Shown in pieces: positions 22,769 through 34,799 of a stretch of DNA of 64,000 bases (the first letter of the stretch is position 1; each line of letters begins with the position of its first letter). Made by a program: the position numbers and the translations under genes. Origin of the DNA: Catonia carolina (taxonomy: Eukaryota > Arthropoda > Insecta > Hemiptera > Achilidae); NCBI GenBank assembly GCA_035578175.1, contig JAQMRL010000006.1, forward strand, positions 31,248,893 through 31,312,892, written 5' to 3'. The notes beneath the pieces are model-generated. The model did no database searches. It was not told the origin of the DNA and was given only the letters and a program-made list of their open reading frames with translations.

Positions 22769-22875
22769 TGAAGTGAAGAAGAAGAAGGAGGAGGAGGAAG
22801 TGGTGGTGGAGGAGGAGGAAGTGGTGGCGGAGGAGGAAGTTGGGGTGAGGAGGAGAAGTAGAAGGGGTGGAGGGA
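22769..22875. repeat. GAA/GGA purine-rich repeat
   Basis: The plus strand has runs of GAAGAA, GGAGGA and GGTGGTGG over about 105 bp. The 60-codon Glu/Val/Arg-rich frame is a by-product of the repeat. Confidence 0.9.
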
Positions 22876-23148
22876 ATTTTAATAAACATTTTGTAAATTT
22901 TTTTATTTACTACAACTAGTTACTTAAAGCAAACGAACAGTTTTTTTTTAGTGAAATTATTCCCCCTCATGTATTTAAAAATTGGAATTTGCAGTTACCC
23001 ACTGGTGCTAGCACTTACAGTATTTTATAATGTCACTTACACACTGTTCTATAAACATATTAATTTCTTAATTCTCTAACATAATCCTATTGTTAATTAA
23101 TTTAATAACTTATGTAAATATAAATATATATGCCATATAAGTAACTTC

Positions 23149-23545
23149 TGCCCATAACAGACAGGTGGAGTGTCAAATTGTTTACACTCAATCTGTTCGT
23201 TGCAGGGCTAAAATAAATAGTTCTGTTTCTTATCACATGGTCAGCCAATTAAATAACTGAATCATTTAAGAACAGAAGAGGTAGAGGTGTATTGTGACAC
23301 TAATCAGAGTTATCTCCTCTGAAAGTAATGAATTTCATTGTACAGCCAGACACTGTGGTGAATGAAGTGAAGGTATCATTTACAGAGTGGAAAATATGTG
23401 CTTTTCAGAGGGCCCAGCATGCTGATAAGCATACTTTTCCATTCAGTGAGGAAGACAATGGTAAACCACCTCACTCCTTGTTTTACTTAGTAAAACCTCT
23501 AGAGGTTCAAACCAGCCTTTCGGCTGTTGACCTAAACAACAATAA
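23149..23545 (+). mobile_element. SB retroposon copy 3, complete
   Basis: This copy has the complete start CCCATAACAGACAGGTGGAG and the end GACCTAAACAACAATAA. It is close to the consensus inferred from the eight copies. Confidence 0.87.
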
Positions 23546-23732
23546 GTAACTTAAGAATATTTATAGCTAACCACTAGTTTTAGTAACTTGTATTATTTAC
23601 ATGACTTAAATGTAATTTACAGTTTAACCGTATTTTTAATTGTTTTTTTAACACACTAAATCTGCAGGCTTAGTCTTTTTCAGTCGCCCAACTATTTATA
23701 CACTATTATCCAACAGTTGAAGTGCTTCATTG

Positions 23733-23897
23733 ATTTTTACTTTCTCTTGCCTATATGAATATATAGAAAGGAAAGTATTGTTTTCATGTCGATTTTTCGA
23801 AATCGAGTTTTCACCTGATCTATACGTTTTCAGACCCCCTGAATCCAAAAACATGTTTTTAGCGATTGGTCTGTGTGTGTGTCTCTCTCTGTGAGTA

Positions 23898-23979
<82 letters not shown>

Positions 23980-24738
23980 CAGAATATCTCAAGAACGGAA
24001 CATCGTACGGACTTGAAACTTGAAACTTAAGTTACATACCACTACCGGACCCGACATGAACATTTTCATAAAAATCGGTCAACCGGAAGTAGTAGTTTAT
24101 TCGTATAATTTTTCACTTTTTTGCGATTTTCTCAAAAACTGGTCCTACGATTTTTTTTTAAATCGCCTGGTTTACTCAATTTTTTATTCTCTACAAGATA
24201 GGGTAGGCGCCATGTTTGCTGAAATTCTGCGTGAGGGTGTTTTTACGTGAAAACATTTTCTTTTTAAGTTTGCGGCTTTAATATGCATTTTAGCGCAAAA
24301 CGTTATATAATAAAAGTTGTAGAGAATGTAAAATTCTACAACTTATATTTCAAACATTTTATTGTATAACGCTTAGTTTAGCGGTAATTAGCAATTTTCT
24401 GTTTTTTTCTCACGAAAACGTGTGAAAAATCGATTTTTTTAAGATTTCGGCCTTAGAATGCATTTTACGACAAAAGTGTATGAAATAAAATTTATAGGAA
24501 ATTAAGAGATCTAAAACTTTTATTTTAAGCATTTTTTTGTACAGTGCCTAGTTTAGCGTGAATGAGCGATTTTCCGTATTTTTAAGCTAAACTGAGGTCG
24601 ATATTAATTTTGCGTATTTCACTAATGTTTTTTGAGGTTAGTTTTTTGTTCATTTCTAATGTTTTATTATTAATGTTAGGTTTATTGTTAATCATTTGCA
24701 TTGGCAAGAGAAAGTTGTGTGAGTGTTTCACACCAGAT
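23733..24738 (-). mobile_element. TGH element, full-length
   Basis: Both hairpin termini are intact. Its 5' end (about 24737) faces the 5' end of another TGH head (24778) across a 40-bp AT spacer, giving a head-to-head pair. The TG tract lies at 23872-23977, with a CTCTCTCTG interruption near its start. Confidence 0.92.
23872..23977. repeat. (TG)n microsatellite in TGH
   Basis: This is a TG run of about 106 bp with one CT-rich interruption. It is the variable tract of the enclosing element. Confidence 0.95.
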
Positions 24739-24777
24739 TTTTTTTTTAGTTTATTTAAATTTAAATAATTTTAAAAA

Positions 24778-24871
24778 TCTGGTGTGAAACACTCACACAA
24801 CTTTCTCTTGCCAGTGAAAATAATTAACAATAAACCTAACATTAGTAATAAAACATAAGAAATAAACAAAA
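24778..24871 (+). mobile_element. TGH 5' head fragment joined to LINE sequence
   Basis: The first ~94 bp of TGH (hairpin, ACTTTCTCTTGCC, AATAAACAAAA) are present. Homology then stops abruptly where a reverse-transcriptase segment begins. Confidence 0.85.
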
Positions 24872-24979
24872 TGCGAGGCAATCAACTTCACCAGGAAGAC
24901 AGCCCAACCGACTCCTCTCACCATCAACGGCCACCAACTGGACTGGGCGCCCCACGTCAAGTATTTAGGGGTCATCAAA
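24872..24979 (+). pseudogene. Reverse-transcriptase fragment captured between TGH heads
   Basis: This is a 108-bp GC-richer stretch whose frame from 24872 is open for 36 codons. It reads CEAINFTRKTAQPTPLTING and then HQLDWAPHVKYLGVI. The TING...VKYLGV pattern is the segment after the catalytic motif C in non-LTR reverse transcriptases of Jockey/R1-like groups. It is bounded on the left by a TGH head and on the right directly by a complete TGH copy. The base composition differs sharply from its surroundings. Alternatives are a LINE fragment that existed at the site or sequence captured by a TGH element. Confidence 0.75.
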
Positions 24980-25924
24980 TCTGGTGTGAAACACTCACAC
25001 AACTTTCTCTTGCCAATGCAAATGATTAATAATAAACCTAACATTATTAATAAAATATTAGAAATAAACAAAAACTAACCTCAAAAACATAACTTTATTT
25101 TAATCACGAGTGAATGACGCAAAATGACAATCGAACTCAGTTTGGCTTAAAAATACGGAAAATCACGCTTTCACGCTAAACTAGGCTCTGTAGAGAAAAA
25201 TGCTCTAAACAAAAGTTGTAGATCTTTTAATTTTCTATAACTTTTATTATATACACTTTTGTCGTAAAATGCATACTAAGACCGAAATGTTAAAAAAATC
25301 GATTTTTCTCACGTTTTCGTGAGAAAAAAAACAGAAAATCGCAAATTACCGCTAAACTAAGCGTTATACAAAAAAATGTTTGAAACAAAAGTTGTAGGTT
25401 TTTGAATTCTCTACAACTTTTATTATATAAGGTTTTGCGCTGAAATTTATATTAAAGCCGTAATCTTAAAAAAACAACGTTTTTACGTGAAAACAGCCTC
25501 ACCAAGAATTTCAGCAAACATGGCGCCTACCCTATCTTGTAGAGAATAAAAAATTGAGTAAAATAGGCGATTTTAAAAAAAATCGTAGAACCAGTTTTTG
25601 AGAAAATCGCAAAAAACTGAAAAATTATACGAATAAACTACTACTTCCGGTTGACCGATTTTGATGAAAATGTTTGTGTCGCGTCCGGTAGTGGTATGTA
25701 ACTTAAGTTTCAAGTTTCAAGTTCGTACGATGTTCCGTTCTTGAAATATTCTGTTCACACACACACACACACAGACACACACACAGACCAATCGCTAAAA
25801 ACATGTTTTTTGGGTTCAGGGGGTCTGAAAACGTATAGATCCGGTGAAAACTCGATTTCGAAAAATCGACATGAAAACAATACTTTCCTTCCTATATATT
25901 CATATAGGCAAGAGAAAGTAAAAA
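24980..25924 (+). mobile_element. TGH element, reference-quality short copy
   Basis: This is the clearest 945-bp copy. From the start it has a hairpin GTGTGA-AACAC-TCACAC, the subterminal repeat ACTTTCTCTTGCC, two diverged ~176-bp direct units (from about 25175 and 25351), hairpin TTTTTCTCACG/CGTGAGAAAAA, and the block GGCGCCTACCCTATCTTG. A short CA tract (about 25756-25787), AACATGTTTTTTGGGTTCAG and the terminal hairpin CCTATAT-ATTC-ATATAGG follow. It ends in CAAGAGAAAGTAAAA. No target duplication is evident and it encodes no protein. It is best read as a Helentron-associated or similar nonautonomous element. Confidence 0.9.
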
Positions 25925-26548
25925 TGAATAGTCTTTGAAAAATATTACGACAACTTAAACGTTTTTTTTTGATCATATTGTTTTATTAATTTCCTCGTGT
26001 GTTTTTCTATGAATAAATACGCTTATTATTTGCTCGTACAAAGGAAGGAAATATGTGTATTTTTTTATATGAAAATTTCCGTGTTTTCACAGCACGGAAA
26101 GTGTAAACAACTGTAAATCATGTTAAATGTTGTGTAAACAGCATCTGCTTTCAAAGGCGGCTTGTTGGTGTCACTATGTCATTCCCAACACAATCAACTC
26201 GCTCAACATACTGAGGTGACTGAATCAATTTTCCCCAAAGCAGAATTTGCTTAACGGTTGGTCAGTAACCGACAAATCATTCGTCCCTAGTAAATATTGT
26301 AATTTGATTGAAATGATCGTTCAAATTTTCGGTCTAACCTGTTATAATCAGTTTTATTATTTTCATAGCCGTTTGATCGAATTTTATTTCGGTCCATCAC
26401 ATCCGAAGTTTGACATTTGCATATTGCCCAATTTTCAATTTTTTTTACTTTTTGTTGTTGTTGATTTGAGAAAAGAAATAACTACGTTTTAAAATTTGTA
26501 AAGATGTTTTTTATCGTCAATATTTCAAACTTATTAACATACCCGAAG
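25925..26548. other. AT-rich stretch, nothing recognised
   Basis: An 81-codon frame at 26247-26492 has no recognisable motif and is probably chance. Confidence 0.45.
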
Positions 26549-26945
26549 CCTATAACAGACAGTTGGAATGTTAAATTATTTTCACTCAATCTGTTTGTTG
26601 CAGGACTAAAAAAATAGTTCTGTTTTTATCAAATGTTCAGCTAATTAAATGACTGAATCATTTAAGAACAGAAACCCAGGTGTAAAATACACTAATTAGA
26701 GTTATCTTCTCTGAAAGTAATGAATTTCTCATTATCACACTCATCACACAGCATGACTCTGTGGTGAATGAATTGAAGGTGTCATTTGCAGGGTGGAAAA
26801 TATGTGCTTTTTAGAGGACCCGGCATACTGATAAGCATACTTTTCCACTCAGTGAGGAAGGCAATGGTAAACCACCTAACTCTCGTTTTACTTAGTAAAC
26901 CCTCTACAGGTTCAAACCAGCCTTTCAGCTGACGACCGAACAACA
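26549..26945 (+). mobile_element. SB retroposon copy 4
   Basis: This near-complete copy runs from CCTATAACAGACAG to GCTGACGACCGAACAACA. It has a small insertion around CTCATTATCACACTCATC. Confidence 0.85.
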
Positions 26946-27257
26946 TTAACATACCAAGCTTCTTTACACACTATTTAGAATTAACGTTTGAAATTACATT
27001 TACACATTTTAAATCCCACGAGTCAAAAAAATAATGCATGTAAACGATCGCTCCACATTATGTAATAAATTTAACATAAGATTCCGACACGTAAATTCCT
27101 TATTTTAACAAAAGCTACTAAACTCAAATATTCAAAATTTAACAGAGAATTAACATACCACATCAATCCTCCGTTGCAGCAAAAGTCCAAATGAAATTTA
27201 ACACTCCGCCTTCTACATAGAAAATGAAGTAGACATCTACTTATCTAACTAAAAATA
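26946..27257. other. AT-rich stretch, nothing recognised
   Basis: No feature is supported between the SB copy and the next TGH copy. Confidence 0.5.
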
Positions 27258-28324
<1,067 letters not shown>

Positions 28325-29031
28325 CGTCATATAGCTTAGATAAAATTTATGAGCATTTTATATTGCCGCGTTCACATTTTAAAGTCACATATATATTATT
28401 TAAATTGTGTTTAATATAATTATTCACTGTTCCTGTAGTAATTAATAAAGTTTTAGAGAAATTTAACTTCAGTAAAATTATAACATAAAATAGTTGGTTG
28501 ACTGACTAATGACAGTTATTCAAGGTAATAAATATCAGAAAATGGGATAAGTTTTCAGATAAAGTTTGTATAAAATTGAGAACCTACTTTTCTCAATTTA
28601 ATAATAATCCTCTAGGTAAATAACAGATTCCGTTAGTTTATAGAAAAAGCGGTTACTTTGTCGCTGAACTAAAGAAAATTAGCAACAGGAAACTGTGACT
28701 TCGTTTCTTTTCTGACCTACTTTCTTTTAATTTACATGAATTTTAAAGAGAAAAACTTCAATTGGATTTATAAGTTTATTACTAAGGAATAATTGTTGAC
28801 TGAAAAAATCCCTGTTTTGAAGAGAAAATGTGAAAACCTTGAATGGTTTAATCTAGAGAAAATTTATATATAGTTCAAGGGTAAAGGATATTTATTTAAT
28901 ATTCTCGGTAAATATTGTCTGTCGTTACAGATAATTTAGGTTAAAAAAAGAAGGTTTTTTGTTACTTATTTAATTTAATTTTGTAGCTTTACAAAGAGTG
29001 ATCGGAATATGTAATTAAATAAACGAAAATT
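28325..29031. other. AT-rich stretch, nothing recognised
   Basis: No supported feature was seen. Confidence 0.5.
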
Positions 29032-29589
29032 TCATTCCGAATAATATGACCCAAGTACTGCAGCTTACGTACTTTTGATAGTTGTCAGAATTTCCAGATT
29101 CTAAGAACCGGGTCCTAAGAATTTTTAATCACGATGACCTTCTTCTTCCGGGGCTTTCTTCTGCAAAATCCACTGAAGCAAGGTACATATGGGTTCATTC
29201 CGCATAATATGACCCAGGTACTGCAGCTTACGTACTTTTGATAGTTGTCAGAACTTCCAGATTCTAAGAACCGGGTCCTAAGATTTTTTTATCACGACGT
29301 CCTTCTTCTTCCGGGGCTTTCTTTTTCCAAATACACTGAAGCAAGGTACATATGGGTTCATTCCGCACAATATGACCCAGGTACTGCAGCTTACGTACTT
29401 TTGATAGTTGTAAGAATTTCCAGATCCTAAGAACCGGGTCCTAAGAATTTTTAATCACAATGACCTTCTTCTTCCGGGGCTTTCTTCTGCAAAATACACC
29501 GAAGCAAGGTACTCATGGGTTCATTCCACATAATATGACCCAGGTACTGTAGCTTACGTACTTTTGATAGTTGTCAGAACTTCCAGATC
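29032..29589. repeat. 163-bp tandem repeat, about 3.4 units
   Basis: The motif AATATGACCCA(A/G)GTACTG recurs with starts at about 29041, 29204, 29367 and 29530, an exact 163-bp spacing. Units differ by only a few substitutions, so the expansion post-dates LINE insertion. Confidence 0.93.
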
Positions 29590-29760
29590 CTTTCCCATCC
29601 TTTGAAGAACTTCAGCTTTGGATACTTGCTTCATCCAAGTAATTTTAAGAATTCCTTGGTGTAACGACATCTCGATGCATTCAATAATTTTGTGATGAAC
29701 GCATTCAAGGCCCAAGACTACCTCATAAAAGAGAACAGAAAAGACGTAGCTAACTACTAT
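29032..29760 (-). pseudogene. LINE ORF2 C-terminal remnant, internally tandem-duplicated
   Basis: From about 29690 down, the minus strand reads an ORF2 C-terminus related to the one at 61460-61882: IIECIEMSLHQGILKITWMK, then VLQRMGKD, EVLTTIK, RKLQYLGHIMRNEP and LLQ-ILQKKAPEE. Part of that domain (from about LTTIK to the lysine-rich QKK segment) is repeated about 3.4 times in tandem with a 163-bp period. The period is not a multiple of three, so each unit falls in a new frame. The clade is uncertain. Confidence 0.8.
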
Positions 29761-30393
29761 ATTATGTAGGTACTATCGTATAATATTTTCTTCAGTAAAT
29801 TTGTTCGTACTATTTAAAAATACGAACCACAGATTTTTAATTTTCTAATGCACTCAGCTCTTTACCAAGTTTATAACAGCCAGTTTGTTCTTGAACTTAT
29901 CATTGACCTGGTTCTAAAATTTTAACATAAGTATTAATGTAAGACTAAAGTCAGTGTTAAAATATAACTTTTAAAGTTTTGAAAATTTAATAAGTTGTTT
30001 CTTACAGTGTTTAAAAAGAATCATATACGAAACATTTCATTTTATTCCTTCCAATATACAGTAAAACTTTTAAAAAGTGTAGGAAAATTTAAAAGTAAAA
30101 TTCGTTGAGGACACTTTGTAAATTTCCTTTGTTATTTAATATTTTGACAACTTTCCCGGTTCAAATTATAACAAAAAACAACTAGAACAATGTTTTTTTA
30201 ATTCCATTTATTTTTTAAACGAACTATTCTTTCAAAGAGTTTTTCATTTCAAAGCATTTTATTTTCATGTAAAATAGTGAACAAAAATATTACTTTGAAA
30301 GCACTTTTAACTATGAAATCTTTGTATTTTTATTTTGTTTATATTTTTGTTTTTATCCAGAAATGGAGCTGTGTATTTTCAAAGTGAGATCAA
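29761..30393. other. AT-rich stretch, nothing recognised
   Basis: No supported feature was seen. Confidence 0.5.
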
Positions 30394-30728
30394 TTTTTTT
30401 TTATTCCTAATTCGTGTACGTTGCAGTCTGTTCAATTCAGAACAATAAGCAACGCCATGACCGAATGAGATGAGGATGATGTGTATGACGTGTAAATGAG
30501 GTGTAGTCTTATATAGACCCAGCCGACCATTTCTGACCATTCCTGAGAGAGTATGGTAAATTGAACCCCACCTATCAAAGTACTTCGGTAATCACTGTCT
30601 AGTATTCAAATCCGAATAAAAGTAACTACCTTTACTAGGATTTGAACCAGTAACCTTCGTCTCCAAAAATCAGCTGTTAAACAGTTGATTTTAGCGACGA
30701 CTTTACCTCTAGACCAACCCGGTGGGTT
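30394..30728 (-). mobile_element. SA tRNA-derived SINE, complete
   Basis: The full head with box A and box B (GGTTCAAATCC on the minus strand) is present, with the body and an A tail (T run at about 30394-30402). A 10-bp internal duplication (GACCATT(C/T)CTGA) occurs near 30525-30545. Flanks TCAATTTTT and TCAATATTTTT suggest an imperfect target duplication. Confidence 0.85.
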
Positions 30729-31035
30729 TCAATATTTTTAATGTAAAATTTGTTTTTTTTTTTTATTTAACCTTTCTTTGACAATAATATTAGCTTAGTA
30801 ACGGATATTGATTACTAATTTTTACCGCTTTTTAGGTAGATTTTATAACGAATTCTTATCATTTAATGTAAATAAAACCATTATTGAACCTCACTTTTGA
30901 AATATTAGTACTTCTTTATTTTAATAGGTCTATATAATATTAATGTCTTATACGAAATCTCCTATAAAAACTCTGTGAACTACAGGTATACCGAAACCCG
31001 TAAGAAATCCTTCACTATTAGATAATATAGTCCAT

Positions 31036-31300
31036 CACAAGTAAATTGAATGCATTTGAGATGTGGTTACACCAAAGAATTCTTAAAATTCCTTGGACGA
31101 AGCGAGTAGCAAACGGTGAAGTTCTGCAAAGGATGGGAAAGGACAAAAAGTTCTGACAACTATCAAAGTTCGTAAGCTGCAGTACCTGGGTCATATTATG
31201 CGCAATGAACCCATATGTACCTTGCTTCAGTGTATTTTGCAGAAGAAAGCCCCGGAAAAAGAAGGAAATCGTGATTAAAAATTCAAGCCACAAAACCAGC
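31036..31300 (+). pseudogene. LINE ORF2 C-terminal remnant
   Basis: The plus strand reads SKLNAFEMWLHQRILKIPW, VLQRMGKDK, a frameshift, then VLTTIKVRKLQYLGHIMRNE and LLQCILQKKAPEK. It is the same family as the tandem-duplicated fragment at 29032-29760 but in the opposite orientation and with a single copy of the segment. It ends in an in-frame stop. The catalytic RT domain is absent. Confidence 0.82.
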
Positions 31301-31428
31301 ACGAACTTAAAAGTTCAATTGAAATTGCATTTGACTATGTACATGGCGATGAATTTCTACTGTTGAAAATTTGTGTATCAGTTTTCAGTGTATAGAAAAT
31401 CATGGTGGACATTTTGAACACCTGCTAT
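31301..31428 (+). pseudogene. mariner-type transposase C-terminal scrap
   Basis: Two frames together give HELKSSIEIAFD followed, after a shift, by QCIENHGGHFEHLL and a stop at 31426-31428. The ending (A/E)N(G/H)GGHFEHLL matches the transposase in the fold-back element at 52410-53052. The upstream DDE/D catalytic residues are missing. Confidence 0.55.
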
Positions 31429-31633
31429 AACATCTTCAAGATAATATATGTTGGCTACAGTTCATAAATAATATTTTTTTTGTCTATAGGTTTCTTATTC
31501 CATTAACCCTTCTTCCGATTTATTCCGTAATTACTTCTTCCGTAATTATTGGGGAAACCGACGTATGGGCCAACGTGTGTGTGTAGTTAAAAAAATACAT
31601 ATTGTACTTTAATATGAAGAAAAAATTAATGCA

Positions 31634-32549
31634 TTTTTACTTTCTCTTGCCTATATGAATATATAGAAAGGAAAGTATTGTTTTCATGTCGATTTTTCGA
31701 AATTGAATTTTCACCGGATCTACACGTTTTCAGACACCCTGAACCCAAAAAAACATGTTTTAGCGATTGGTCTGTGTGTGTGTGTGTGTGTATGTGTTTG
31801 TGTATTTGAACAAAATATCTCAAAAACGGAACATCGTACGAACTTGAAACTTAAGTTAGTTACTACTACCGGACCCGAAACGAACATTTTCATCCAACCC
31901 ACCGGAAGTAGTAGTTTATTCGTGTAACTTTTCACTTTTTTGCGATTTTCTCAAAAACGGCTTCTACAAATTTTTTATGCTCTACAAGATAGGGTAGCCG
32001 CCATGTCTGTTGCAATTTTTGGGTAGACTGTTTTCTCGGTAAAAAATTTTTCTTTTTAAGATTGCAGCTTTAATATGCATTTTAGCGCAAAAATGTATAT
32101 AATAAAAGTTGTAGGGAATTTAAAATCTTACAACTTTTGTTTTAACATATTTTTGTATAACGCTTATTTTAGCGGTAATTAGTTATATTTTTCTCACAAA
32201 AAATCGTGTAAAAAATCGATTTTTTAAGATATCAGCGTTAATATGCATTTTACAACAAAAGAGTATAATCAAATTTATAGGAAATTAAAAGATCTAAAAC
32301 TTTTATTTATATCATTATTTTTTAAAGAGCCTAGTTTAGCGTGAAAGAGTAATTTTACGTATTTTTAAACCTAACAGGTTGATTTTCATTTTGCATCATT
32401 TACTCTTGATTAGAAAATCATGAGTAAATAAGGTTATGTTTTTTGAAGTTAGTTTTTTTGTTAATTTCTAATGTTTTATTACTAAGTTTAGGTTATATTG
32501 GTAATTATTTGCATTAGCAAGAGAAATTTGTGTGAATGTTTCACGCCAA
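31634..32549 (-). mobile_element. TGH element, diverged full-length copy
   Basis: The 3' hairpin end at 31634-31675 and the 5' hairpin end (GTGTGAATGTTTCACGCC, about 32529-32546) are recognisable. The TG tract is short (31771-31799). Confidence 0.88.
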
Positions 32550-33039
32550 ATTTTTTCACATTTATTAGAGATGCAAATCAGTCATTATTTTTTGTGAAGT
32601 CACAAACTGTCTTACTTGAAAGAAAACTATTTCAGTATTTTACTCGTTTAGATGAATTGGCATAGATAGGCTTTTTGTTGAAGTGACGTGAGGAACGTTT
32701 GGCCGTTAGCAATTCATCTTTCTCTTGCTCAACTGCAAAGAATTAACTTGTCAAAACAATCTTCACCAATCTAAGTAAGTTGGGACTAAAAATTTATTCA
32801 AAATTTGATTTATGTTCAATAATTTTCCGAAATACTTTTTAATGTTTATCATTAAACTTATAAGTTTCTGTTTTACTTAGCCCATATGTCTTCATTTGTT
32901 TCAAATTGTCAAACTCAAAATTAAATTATTTATGTTCTTGTATGTGTTGGCATGCCACTTAAATAATATGTAACAGCATAATACAGTACGAAGTAAAATT
33001 AAAATTAAAACATTTTTCAAGTTATCTTTATACAATCGG
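32550..33039. other. AT-rich stretch, nothing recognised
   Basis: No supported feature was seen. Confidence 0.5.
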
Positions 33040-33433
33040 CCCATAACAGACAGTGGAGTGTCAAATTATTTACACTCAATCTGTTTGTTGCAGGGCTAAA
33101 ATAAATAGTTCTGTTTCTTATCACATGGTCAGCCAATTAAATGACTAAATCATTTAAGAACAGAAGAGGTAGAGGTGTAAAAGACATAAATCAGAGTTAT
33201 CTCCTCTGAAAGTAATGGATTTCATTATACAGCCAGACCCTGTGGTGAATGAAGTGAAAGTGTCATTTGCAGAGTAGAAAATATATGCTTTTCAGAGGGC
33301 CCGGCATGCTGATAAGTGTGCTTTTCCACTCAGTGAGGAAGGCAAATGTAAACCACCTCACTCCTCGATTTACTTAGTAAAACCTCTACGGCTTCAAACC
33401 AGCCTTTCGGCTGATGACCTAAACAACAACAAC
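33040..33433 (+). mobile_element. SB retroposon copy 5 with (CAA)n tail
   Basis: This complete copy ends in the clearest tail, GACCTAAACAACAACAACAA. That tail identifies the 3' end and suggests a retroposon with a simple-repeat tail. The LINE remnant at 33434 starts immediately after it. Confidence 0.88.
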
Positions 33434-33796
33434 AATATTACAATCTGTTCACATGAAATTTAACATTAGTAATTGTAATAAATATTCATTTATGTGTTAA
33501 TAATTACATCCATCGATGAAGATAAATTACTGTTGACTTATAGTAAGTGAGAGAAAAATAATTTTGAAAAATAAAAATATTCGTTAAAAATCTACGGCTT
33601 ATATCGAGTACACTGTGTTTCAATCTTTGTAATACCATTATCGAAATTTTTAAGAAAATTTAGAACCAGGAAATTCGGATGATGGTTAAGTCTTCCTTCA
33701 TATTTATAAATTGATTTTTTAAATAATTTTTTGTCAGTGTCGATAGATCAGCATAGGTAGGCCTATAGGTGTTCTTGGCATACCATGAAATAAATA
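33434..33796 (-). pseudogene. LINE remnant: Jockey-type 3' end
   Basis: This is homologous to 11630-12010. The 3' UTR starts ATTACAATCTGTTCACATGA in plus sense, and ORF2 tail traces WYAKNTYRPTYADL and KEDLTIIRI follow on the minus strand. The coding part is eroded and the upstream portion is cut by the TGH copy that begins at 33797. Confidence 0.75.
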
Positions 33797-34640
33797 TCTG
33801 GTGTGAAGCACTCGCACAACTTTCTCTTGCCAATGCAAGCAATTAACAATATAACCAAACATTAGAAATAAACAAAAAACTAACCTAAATAAACATAACC
33901 TTATTTTAATCATGAGTGAAAGACGAAAAAAGAAAATCAACCTCAGTTTGACTTTAAAATACGGAAAATCACTCTTTCACGCTAAACTGGGCTCTGTAGA
34001 GAAAAATGCTCTAAATTAAAGTTGTAGATCTAATTTAATTTCCTATAAACCTTGTTGTAATTTAATTTAATTTCCTATAAATTTTATTATATATACTTAA
34101 GTCGTAAAATGCATACTAAGGCTGAAATCTTACCAAAAATCTATTTTTGTTACACATTTTCGTGGAAAAAAACCAGAAAATCGCTAATTAACGCTAAACG
34201 AAGCGTTACAAACAAATTTTTGAAATAAAAGTTGAAGGATTTTAAATTCTCTACAAGTTTTGTTATATAAATTTTTGCGCTAAAATGCATATTAAAGCCG
34301 CAATCTTAAAAAAACATTTTTTTGCGAGAAAACAGCCTCTCCAAGAGTTTTAGTAGACATGGCACCTAACCAAGCTTATAGAGCGTAAACAATTTATTAC
34401 AAAAGGCGATTTTTAAAAAATTCGTAAAAACCGTTTTTGAGAAAATCGCAAAAAAGTGAAAAATTACACGAATAAACTACTACTTCCGGTTGACCGATTT
34501 TGATAAAAATGTTCGAGTCAGGTTTGTTTTAAGTATGTAACTAAAGGTTCAATTTTCAAGTTCGTACGCTGTTCCTTTGTGAGATATTCTGTTCACACAC
34601 ACTCTTGCCTATATATTCATATAGGCATACGGAAGTAAAA
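33797..34640 (+). mobile_element. TGH element with nearly lost microsatellite
   Basis: The 5' hairpin has changes (GTGTGAAGCACTCGCAC) and the two internal units are present. The CA tract is reduced to CACACACAC, and the block between it and the terminal hairpin is deleted. The copy inserted into LINE sequence. Confidence 0.87.
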
Positions 34641-34799
34641 AACGGAATCAAACATTGTGAGCCATTATCTGCTATTCACTTTGATTATTAAACGTTGCAT
34701 CGTAAAATAATCGATGGTGTAATTTTTTTTTTTTGTATTATAGTAGTTCGTTGAAAATAGTGTAATTTTTATTCTTTATCACAATCAAAGATTAGGGTC

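Noticed and set aside
22737..22919. Glu/Arg-rich 60-codon ORF
   Set aside because: It is encoded by a GAA/GGA repeat.
29032..29589. CRISPR-like array
   Set aside because: There is no repeat/spacer alternation: the whole 163-bp unit repeats and encodes LINE protein. The genome is eukaryotic.
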